Below are positions 1-6,400 of a stretch of DNA of 7,696 bases, in pieces. Positions within the stretch are counted from its first letter, which is position 1, and each line of letters begins with the position of its first letter. The stretch lies in assembly GCA_004322375.1 (NCBI GenBank), contig SCUC01000484.1:1-7696 (forward strand), written 5' to 3'. Source of the DNA: Bacteroidota bacterium (lineage in GTDB: Bacteria > Bacteroidota > Ignavibacteria > UBA10030 > SZUA-254). A model generated the notes under the pieces. It ran no database searches. It saw nothing but the letters and a program-made list of their open reading frames with translations, and was not told where the DNA came from. Made by a program: the position numbers and the translations under genes.

Positions 1-41
1 CTCGGAATAAAGCTATCGAGGTCTCATCCACTATACGTACT

Positions 42-2618
42 TTGCAAAGAACTCTTCGGGCAGCGCTATGCCTCCTGGTTGTAACTTGTACAACCTTTCC
101 CCAGCTCAAATTCTTTGAAAATGGTGAATCTACTGCAAAAGGGAAGGATGCCGCTTTATTTCTCGATTCGCCGACCCGCCTGAAAATAGATCTTGCAGGG
201 CAATGGCGCTATTCTCTGGATGGCGGAGAGTGGCAGGAGATTTCAGTTCCCGGCGCATATGATGCTGTTGCGAAGACAACATTTTTAAGAACTTTTGAGA
301 TTAAAGCCAACCAGCTGGATATGTATTCATTTCAGCTTGTCATGTATGGCGTCAATTACCAGAGCGAGATTAGCATGAACGGCAATCTTGTGGGCAGGCA
401 TCTCGGGGGCTACTCATCTTTTACCGTTCCCGTTCCCTCCAATGTTCTCCAAGCCGGAAGTGAAAATACTATTGCCGTCTCTGTGGATAACGAGCTAACT
501 CCCAAAACGACGTTGCCTCTTCGTCAACAGGTTGGCGGGTGGCGTTCGTATGGGGGCATCACGAGGGATATCTATCTTCTCGCCACACCCAAGCTCTATA
601 TTGACGATGTTGCAATGACAACGGCAATTTCATCCGATGGCAGAACCGCAACGGTTCGCATTACTCCCGAAATCGTTGACCGGGGTTTTTCACTGAATGA
701 GGAGTTGACCGGCGGGCTATCGTTTGTCGCTGAAGCATACTACCACGATGGAGACTCTCTTGCAAGCCGAAGCAATTCAATTCCTCTAACGGTTCAGAAA
801 AATAAGCTTGCAGGCGTTGAAGCGACCCTCACGTTGTATGAACCGAAACTATGGTCGCCTGAATTTCCCGACCTCTATCTTGTGAAATGCAAAGTCATCA
901 GAGAGAATGCTGGAGAATTGAAAACGATAGACGAATACTCCATCGAAATTGGAATACGCCAGTTTCAATGGAAATCCGGTCAGCTGGTTATCAACAATAA
1001 TGCTACGCCGCTGAAGGGCATTGTGTATCACGAGGATCACCCGTCGTATGGTTCCGCGCTTACGCGGGATGCAATGAAGCGGGATATTATTTCCATCAAA
1101 TCTCTCGGCGCGAATCTTGTTCGATTTATTTATCCCCCTCATCCGTATCTCATCGCGTTGTGCGATAGGTATGGTCTGCTGGTGATGGAGGATATTCCGC
1201 TCGTCGGAGTCCCGAACGAAATTTTGTTGAAAGAGTATTTTCAGGAATTTGCAAGCACCTACCTGAAAGAGATGGTTGCCCGCGATGTCAATCATGCTTC
1301 GGTCTTGGCGTGGGGCATCGGCGATGATTTTGAGCTCGACCCGAACGGGAAGTGTGAATATGTGCAGTCGGCAAGCGCAATCATCAAAACAGTAGATACG
1401 CGACCGATGTATTTTGCAAGTCGCCGCTCCAGCGACCCGTGTTTTGAATTTGCCGATATTATCGCGTTGAATAGCTACGAAACAGAGGTTGCAACACTCC
1501 GGAACGAGATTAACCTGTGCAGGCAGGCAGCGAAAGAAAAGCCTGTTATCCTTGCCCGTTTCGGGAAAAATGTTGAATCCGGCAACCGGAATGGCTATAG
1601 CGACCCCCGCTCGCTCGAAGCGCAGGGACATTACATCAGGCAATGCTACGACGTGATTAAAGAGACAAAAATTGCAGGCGGTATCCTCTGGGCGTATGCA
1701 GATTGGCGCGGAGACCGGCCTGCGCTTACGACACATTCGAGTGACCCGTATGTGCAAACAATGGGCATCGTGAATTACGAGAGGGAGAAACGCGTCGCCT
1801 TTGATGTAACCCGCTCGTTATACAATGGCGAGAAAGTGCAGGCGTTGCCGTTCGGAAAATATGCGCCAAGCGCGCCCATTATTTATGTCCTTGCCGGGCT
1901 TGTTGTCCTGATTGGGTTCGCGTTCTTGTATAACGGCAACAGGAGATTCCGCGAGAGCGTCAACCGTGCGCTCTTGCGAAGCTATAATTTCTTTGCCGAT
2001 ATTCGCGACCAGAGGGTTGTTGCCTGGACTCATTCGATTGTTCTGTTGTTCGTCTTTTCCATCACATGGTCAATTCTTTTTTCCAGCGTATTGACGCATT
2101 ACCGTGAAAGCGTTCTTCTCGATAACTTGTTAAGCCAGTTCATGAACGATACCCTCAAGGAATGGTTTGTGCAATTGATATGGATGCCGCCCAAGTTCAT
2201 CATGGTTATCTCGGTATTGCTGATGATGAAAATTTTCATGCTTGCTGTTCTGGTGCGTCTCTGCGCGATGCTGGTACGAACCCACGTTCATTTTTATCAT
2301 GCGTTTTCCGTAACGATGTGGTCGTTGCTTCCGTATATCGTTCTTATTCCTATTGCCATGATAGTGTACCGCTTGATGGAAAACCATTTCTATATTTATA
2401 CCGTAGCGGCAATAGTTCTTGTGATAAATGCTTGGGTATTCTTGCGCTTGCTGAAAGGCATTTCCATTATTTACGATGTGAACCCTGTAAAAGTCTATGG
2501 CGGCGGCTTGCTGCTTGTAGCGCTCTGCCTTGCCGCAATTTATGGCTACTTTGATTACACGCAATCAACCTCGATTTACTTGAAATATCTTCTTCAGTCT
2601 GCTAAATTCACATACTGA
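42..2618 (+). CDS. Exported GH2-like (probably catalytically inactive) protein with C-terminal Yip1-like membrane domain
   Basis: No characterised homologue is recognised. Numbering from the TTG at 42, residues 1-20 form a signal peptide or membrane anchor (two Arg, then AALCLLVV). Residues ~45-185 match the GH2 sugar-binding jelly roll (end motif RSYGGITRDIYL), ~185-305 an Ig-like domain and ~305-600 a GH2 TIM barrel. GH2 enzymes hydrolyse beta-galactosides, glucuronides or mannosides with two glutamates. Here the acid/base motif W-S-x-G-N-E reads WGIGDD (424-429) and the nucleophile motif [IV]-x-[TS]-E-[FY]-G reads ILARFG (503-508), so both appear lost. About six hydrophobic helices follow (near 613-632, 663-685, 719-745, 755-778, 783-804, 818-838), resembling Yip1-family membrane domains. 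The likely topology is a sugar-binding-like domain outside the cytoplasmic membrane. The frame is open upstream to base 3 and the TTG lacks a Shine-Dalgarno, so the true start may lie outside the window. The gene stops just before the inserted repeat. Confidence 0.85.
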   Translation: MQRTLRAALCLLVVTCTTFPQLKFFENGESTAKGKDAALFLDSPTRLKIDLAGQWRYSLDGGEWQEISVPGAYDAVAKTTFLRTFEIKANQLDMYSFQLVMYGVNYQSEISMNGNLVGRHLGGYSSFTVPVPSNVLQAGSENTIAVSVDNELTPKTTLPLRQQVGGWRSYGGITRDIYLLATPKLYIDDVAMTTAISSDGRTATVRITPEIVDRGFSLNEELTGGLSFVAEAYYHDGDSLASRSNSIPLTVQKNKLAGVEATLTLYEPKLWSPEFPDLYLVKCKVIRENAGELKTIDEYSIEIGIRQFQWKSGQLVINNNATPLKGIVYHEDHPSYGSALTRDAMKRDIISIKSLGANLVRFIYPPHPYLIALCDRYGLLVMEDIPLVGVPNEILLKEYFQEFASTYLKEMVARDVNHASVLAWGIGDDFELDPNGKCEYVQSASAIIKTVDTRPMYFASRRSSDPCFEFADIIALNSYETEVATLRNEINLCRQAAKEKPVILARFGKNVESGNRNGYSDPRSLEAQGHYIRQCYDVIKETKIAGGILWAYADWRGDRPALTTHSSDPYVQTMGIVNYEREKRVAFDVTRSLYNGEKVQALPFGKYAPSAPIIYVLAGLVVLIGFAFLYNGNRRFRESVNRALLRSYNFFADIRDQRVVAWTHSIVLLFVFSITWSILFSSVLTHYRESVLLDNLLSQFMNDTLKEWFVQLIWMPPKFIMVISVLLMMKIFMLAVLVRLCAMLVRTHVHFYHAFSVTMWSLLPYIVLIPIAMIVYRLMENHFYIYTVAAIVLVINAWVFLRLLKGISIIYDVNPVKVYGGGLLLVALCLAAIYGYFDYTQSTSIYLKYLLQSAKFTY

Positions 2619-2621
2619 GTG
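2603..2621 (+). repeat. Left copy of 19-bp direct repeat flanking the inserted element
   Basis: The sequence TAAATTCACATACTGAGTG is repeated exactly at 2792-2810. This copy encodes the last residues (KFTY) and TGA stop of the GH2-like gene. The bases on either side of the two copies differ, so the identity stops sharply at 19 bp. It looks like a target-site or insertion-site duplication. Confidence 0.9.
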
Positions 2622-2791
2622 ATGTTAAACAAAGACACATATTACAATGAGATTTGTTGTAACCCACCGAACTCAACCCCTCTACGAGGTCATAGACCCT
2701 CAATCCCCCTTCTCTTACCAAGAGAAGGGGGAAGGGGGATGAGTTCGCGCGGTAGAAGAATACGTTCAATGGTATATTGTGCTTTGGTGAA
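2622..2791. mobile_element. 170-bp palindromic repeat insertion (MITE-like or REP-like), no coding capacity
   Basis: This segment lies between two perfect 19-bp direct repeats and has nested inverted repeats in its middle. Its low-complexity C-tract/G-tract composition is unlike the adjoining genes. Deleting one repeat plus the insert (189 bp) would place the smc ATG 8 bp after the upstream stop, matching the tight spacing elsewhere in the operon. A 62-codon frame runs through it (2619-2807), but it has no recognisable protein features and ends in KFTY only because the direct repeat copies the end of the upstream gene. There is no transposase, so it would have to be mobilised in trans or have arisen by replication slippage. 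The 19-bp duplication is longer than that of most insertion sequences, so the mechanism is uncertain. Confidence 0.65.
2669..2746. repeat. Nested inverted repeat (long hairpin) inside the insertion
   Basis: Inner arms TCCCCCTTCTCTT (2704-2716) and AAGAGAAGGGGGA (2720-2732) are perfect 13-bp complements around a 3-base loop. Outer arms GAACTCAACCCC (2669-2680) and GGGGATGAGTTC (2735-2746) pair at 11 of 12 positions. A small CCTC/GAGG hairpin (2679-2689) sits on the left side. No T-tract follows, so it is not a standard rho-independent terminator, though the RNA stem could affect readthrough or mRNA stability between the two genes. Confidence 0.85.
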
Positions 2792-2810
2792 TAAATTCAC
2801 ATACTGAGTG
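2792..2810 (+). repeat. Right copy of 19-bp direct repeat flanking the inserted element
   Basis: This is identical to 2603-2621. Its right end contains the GAGTG that serves as the smc ribosome binding site. The duplication therefore left the stop codon of the upstream gene and the translation signal of smc both intact. Confidence 0.9.
2806..2810 (+). promoter_or_regulatory. smc ribosome binding site
   Basis: GAGTG lies five bases before the ATG at 2816, a suitable Shine-Dalgarno match and spacing. It supports this start, as does the protein beginning MYLSNLEVIGFKSF, the usual SMC N-terminus. Confidence 0.6.
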
Positions 2811-2815
2811 TAACC

Positions 2816-5800
2816 ATGTATCTATCAAATTTAGAAGTTATAGGGTTCAAATCGTTCGCGCAGCGTATTGACGTAAAATTCGATTCGGGCGTTACGGCAA
2901 TCGTGGGTCCGAACGGATGCGGCAAAACGAATATCGTTGATGCGATTCGCTGGGTGCTGGGCGAGCAGAAGTATAGCACGCTCCGCAGCGATAAAATGGA
3001 GGACGTTATCTTCAACGGCACGAAGAACAGGCGCGCGCTTGGGCTGGCGGAAGTTTCCTTGATGATTGAAAATACCAAAGGCATCTTGCCGACGGAGTAT
3101 TCTCAAGTTACAGTAACCCGCCGCGTCTATCGTTCCGGCGAGAGCGAGTATCTCCTCAATAAAGTTCAATGCAGGTTGAAAGATATTCTCGACCTCTTCA
3201 TGGATACGGGGATGGGACCCGACGCCTATTCCGTCATCGAGCTGAAAATGATTGAAACGATTCTCAGCGAAACTGCCGATGAGCGAAGACGCTTGTTTGA
3301 AGAAGCGGCAGGAGTTACCAAGTACAAACATCGCAGGAAAGCCGCGTACCGGAAATTAGACGAAGTCCGGGTGGACTTATCCCGCGTGAACGACATCGTG
3401 AAAGAAGTTCAAAAAACAGTCAACCAGCTCGAACGGCAAGCGCGCAAAGCAGAGCAGTACAATGAGGTCGCGACGCGTCTGCAAACAATTGAAATTGAAC
3501 TGCTTGAGCGGCAATACAGCAGCCTCTACAAGAAACTCGAATATTATGAACGGCAATATGAGGAAGCGAAGCAGAGACGAAAGCAGGTTCAGGATATCGT
3601 CTCCGTGCAGGAAAAACGGGTTGACGAGCTTCGAATAAGCTTGACCGAAATCGAGCAGCGAATGAGCGACGTGCAGCATACCGTGCTTCAACAACGGGAG
3701 CATCTTCACAAGCAGGAAGAAAGCCTGCTTGTCGCAAAAGAACGGCGCAATGCTCTTGCATCCAATATCGAACGCTACGAAAAAGAAAAGCTGGATTTAC
3801 GCGCTCAGCGCGAAACCCTGGAGCAGGAGCAAACCGTTCTCCGGCGGAGAAATGAACAACTTTCGAGCGAACACGAGCGGGCGAAGGTTGCTCACGCCGA
3901 AGCTCAGCAGGCAAAGCAACAATCGGCTGAGCGGTATCAAGCGAAAAAAGAAGAAGTCCAGTCGTTAAACGATAAGCAATTAATGCTTGCCCGCGAAGTG
4001 GTTGAGAAGCGGGGCGAGCATGAACGTCTTCGCACAAAGATTGATAACTCGAAAGGTCGAATTGACCGCTCACAGGAAGAAATCGAGCTGTTTCAAAAAG
4101 GAGTAGAGCAGCGTCAGGAATTTATTGGCGACCTCACCCGGCAGGATCGGGAATTGCGCAGGCAGTACATTGAATCGGAGAAGCAATTCTTCGAGCAGGA
4201 AAAGCTGCAAAAGGAAATGAAGCTTGAGATTGATGCGATGGTAAAACACTCGCTCGAGCTGCAAAACGAAATTGACAAACGAACTGAAAAAATTGCGTTC
4301 CTCAACGGATTTTTTGAAACCGGCGAATCCGTCGTTGATGGCTCCGCCTATCTTCTCCGGAATGAAGAATGGAAAAAGAAAAACTTCCTGAGTGTTTCCG
4401 ATATTTTAGAAACGAGCGACCGCTACCAGTCGGCGCTCGAAGCCGCGCTCGGCGAGTTCTCCCGGTTGATTGTGGTCGAGCATGAACGCGACGCCCTTGA
4501 AGCAATCAAAGAGCTGCGTATGCACAAGCACGGGAAGGCGGCTCTGGTTTGCTTAGAACGCGTTCCCATCATGTATCATATTCGGGAAGAGAATGAAGGT
4601 TCGTTCCTCTACTTAAAAGGCGTCGTCCGTTGCGAGGAGAAATACCGCGCGCTCGTTGACTTCCTGCTGGATGATATCGTCCTGGTGGAATCCGTTGAGC
4701 AGGCGCAGGATATATTCTCTTCGTATGTCGGTCTCTCCTGTGTTACTCCCGAAGGGCAGCTGATACACAGTTCAGGATTTATTCGCGGCGGAAGCTCGAC
4801 AACGGAAGCTCCCGCGCTCTTCGGAAAGAAAACCAAAGTTGCAGAAGTCGAAGCGGAAATTGCGCTGCTTCAGACCGAGCTGGAAACCCTAACGGCGAGA
4901 ATTCAAAGCGCCGGGACCTCCTTTGAAGCATTGAGCCTGGAAGAGCTTGCCGCGGCTGTCAAATCTATCGAAAGGGAGATGACGCAAATTGAGATGCAAA
5001 TCGCTCAGGTAGAGTTCGAGAAGAAACATGCGCAGGAAGGCATTACGCGTCACCAGCAGGAACAGGAAGCGTTATGGAGCGAGATTCAAGCGTGGCAGAA
5101 TCAGGATACGCTTGCCGTTGAGCAGCTAAGCGCGCTTGAGCAGCAGAAAACTGAGGTTGAAGCGACAGTCGCCGAAGCCCAGCATGATCTTGAAATTCTT
5201 GAGCAGCAGTTCAAAGAAACATCCGGGCGGGCGAATCAATTAGGCATGGCGCTGGTAACGCTGCAAAGCGAGTTGAGCAACGTTGAGAAGGATTCCGAAC
5301 GGGTCGTGAAATTGCTTGAAGATACGATGACGACGTATGCTCGGCGTGAAGATGAAATTACCCGCGCCAGAGATGAAATCAACAGGCTCACAACACAGAT
5401 AGAGACGCAAACTCTCGAAATCGGGAAAATGCAGAATGAGCTTGAAGCGCAGGAGCGTGAACGTGAAGAAATCGAAAGCATCCATTCCGAAAAACGGAAC
5501 GAAGTGCATCGCATCGAGCTAAAGCTGAAAGACGAACGAAGGCTTCAGGAAGACGCAGTCTCCTCGGCGCATGAATTTGAAATGAAGCGGACGGAAGTCC
5601 GAAGCCAGATTGACCATCTCAGGAGACGGGCAAAGGAAGAATTTGAAATGCAGCTCGAAGTAAAGGAGTTTCCCGACGAATCGGCTGTGGACATCGCTCT
5701 GATGGAAGAAGAGGTGAAAACGCTCAAAGACCGTAAGAAAACATTGGGCGCAATCAACTTTGAAGCGTTCGATGAATATCAATCCGAAAGCGAGCGGCTG

Positions 5801-6391
5801 ACGTTCCTTACCCAGCAGCGGGATGATTTGTTGGAAGCGGAACAAACGCTGCTGAGAACTATTGATGAAATCAATACGACGGCGCAAAATAAATTTATTG
5901 AAACATTCACAAAGATACGCGAAAACTTTATCACCATCTTCAAGGAATTATTCGACCCCGGCGATGAATGCGACCTGCGTCTCGAAGCGGACGTTGACCC
6001 CCTTGAAGCCAATATCGAAATTATCGCGAAGCCGCGTGGCAAACGCCCCACCTCCATTGATTTGCTCTCCGGAGGTGAAAAAACATTAACCGCTATTTCC
6101 TTGCTGTTTGCCATTTACCTTGTGAAGCCAAGCCCCTTCTGTATTCTCGATGAAGTGGACGCTCCATTGGACGACTCGAATATTGACCGCTACACGCGCA
6201 TGATTAAGAAATTTTCTAACAACACGCAATTCATTGTCGTTACCCATAACAAGCGAACGATGGAAGCAGCGCAAGCGTTGTATGGCGTAACCATGGAAGA
6301 AGAAGGAGTTTCAAAGCTTGTAACGGTAAGGTTCAACGAGCAGGCAAGGGTGCGTTCCGCAACGGTAACGAGCGGCGTTAGTGTCATGTGA
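2816..6391 (+). CDS. smc: Chromosome segregation protein SMC
   Basis: This is a cytoplasmic ATPase that dimerises and, with ScpA/ScpB (not in this window), extrudes DNA loops to compact and separate sister chromosomes. At 1191 residues it is normal family length and intact. The N-terminal head (1 to ~165) holds Walker A GPNGCGKTN (31-39, Lys37), the LGEQ Q-loop segment (Gln51) and DTGMGPDAYSVIEL. A heptad-rich, Glu/Gln/Arg-rich coiled coil runs to ~495. The hinge (~500-665) begins near FFETGES and closes with the conserved glycines of IRGGSS (around 658-659). The returning coiled coil reaches ~975. The C-terminal head starts at LGAINFEAFDEY and carries the ABC signature LSGGEK (Ser1085), Walker B ILDEVDAP (Asp1112, catalytic Glu1113) and the TH of the switch segment FIVVTHNKRT. 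The gene is followed after 9 bases by the phosphatase gene, so they are probably co-transcribed. Its promoter is not evident, and the upstream repeat insertion lies directly before it. Confidence 0.98.
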   Translation: MYLSNLEVIGFKSFAQRIDVKFDSGVTAIVGPNGCGKTNIVDAIRWVLGEQKYSTLRSDKMEDVIFNGTKNRRALGLAEVSLMIENTKGILPTEYSQVTVTRRVYRSGESEYLLNKVQCRLKDILDLFMDTGMGPDAYSVIELKMIETILSETADERRRLFEEAAGVTKYKHRRKAAYRKLDEVRVDLSRVNDIVKEVQKTVNQLERQARKAEQYNEVATRLQTIEIELLERQYSSLYKKLEYYERQYEEAKQRRKQVQDIVSVQEKRVDELRISLTEIEQRMSDVQHTVLQQREHLHKQEESLLVAKERRNALASNIERYEKEKLDLRAQRETLEQEQTVLRRRNEQLSSEHERAKVAHAEAQQAKQQSAERYQAKKEEVQSLNDKQLMLAREVVEKRGEHERLRTKIDNSKGRIDRSQEEIELFQKGVEQRQEFIGDLTRQDRELRRQYIESEKQFFEQEKLQKEMKLEIDAMVKHSLELQNEIDKRTEKIAFLNGFFETGESVVDGSAYLLRNEEWKKKNFLSVSDILETSDRYQSALEAALGEFSRLIVVEHERDALEAIKELRMHKHGKAALVCLERVPIMYHIREENEGSFLYLKGVVRCEEKYRALVDFLLDDIVLVESVEQAQDIFSSYVGLSCVTPEGQLIHSSGFIRGGSSTTEAPALFGKKTKVAEVEAEIALLQTELETLTARIQSAGTSFEALSLEELAAAVKSIEREMTQIEMQIAQVEFEKKHAQEGITRHQQEQEALWSEIQAWQNQDTLAVEQLSALEQQKTEVEATVAEAQHDLEILEQQFKETSGRANQLGMALVTLQSELSNVEKDSERVVKLLEDTMTTYARREDEITRARDEINRLTTQIETQTLEIGKMQNELEAQEREREEIESIHSEKRNEVHRIELKLKDERRLQEDAVSSAHEFEMKRTEVRSQIDHLRRRAKEEFEMQLEVKEFPDESAVDIALMEEEVKTLKDRKKTLGAINFEAFDEYQSESERLTFLTQQRDDLLEAEQTLLRTIDEINTTAQNKFIETFTKIRENFITIFKELFDPGDECDLRLEADVDPLEANIEIIAKPRGKRPTSIDLLSGGEKTLTAISLLFAIYLVKPSPFCILDEVDAPLDDSNIDRYTRMIKKFSNNTQFIVVTHNKRTMEAAQALYGVTMEEEGVSKLVTVRFNEQARVRSATVTSGVSVM

Positions 6392-6400
6392 GATGTGGGT

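Noticed and set aside
66..100. Lipoprotein signal (lipobox) around LLVVTC in the GH2-like protein
   Set aside because: The residue before Cys is Thr rather than Gly, Ala or Ser, and no typical Ser/Gly-rich tether follows. An ordinary signal peptide or anchor fits better.
849..1757. 302-codon open frame on the minus strand
   Set aside because: It is antisense to the GH2-like barrel, which has clear domain motifs. The product is rich in Arg, Cys and Ile with no family resemblance.
2162..2554. 130-codon open frame on the plus strand in another phase
   Set aside because: It overlaps the membrane domain of the GH2-like gene, and its product has no recognisable features.
2704..2732. Rho-independent terminator between the GH2-like gene and smc
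   Set aside because: The stem is strong but no run of T follows it; G-rich and mixed sequence does. It is better explained as part of the repeat element.
2771..2790. Promoter for smc (TATATT-like -10 box)
   Set aside because: Only a weak -10-like match is present, with no convincing -35 or Bacteroidota-type -33 element at the right distance.
2619..2807. 62-codon open frame in the gap before smc
   Set aside because: It lies wholly in the palindromic insertion, its start codon abuts the upstream stop with no ribosome binding site, and its last residues KFTY are merely the duplicated end of the upstream gene.
3420..4073. 217-codon open frame on the minus strand
   Set aside because: It is antisense to the SMC coiled coil, whose Glu/Gln/Arg-rich codons commonly give long reverse open frames.
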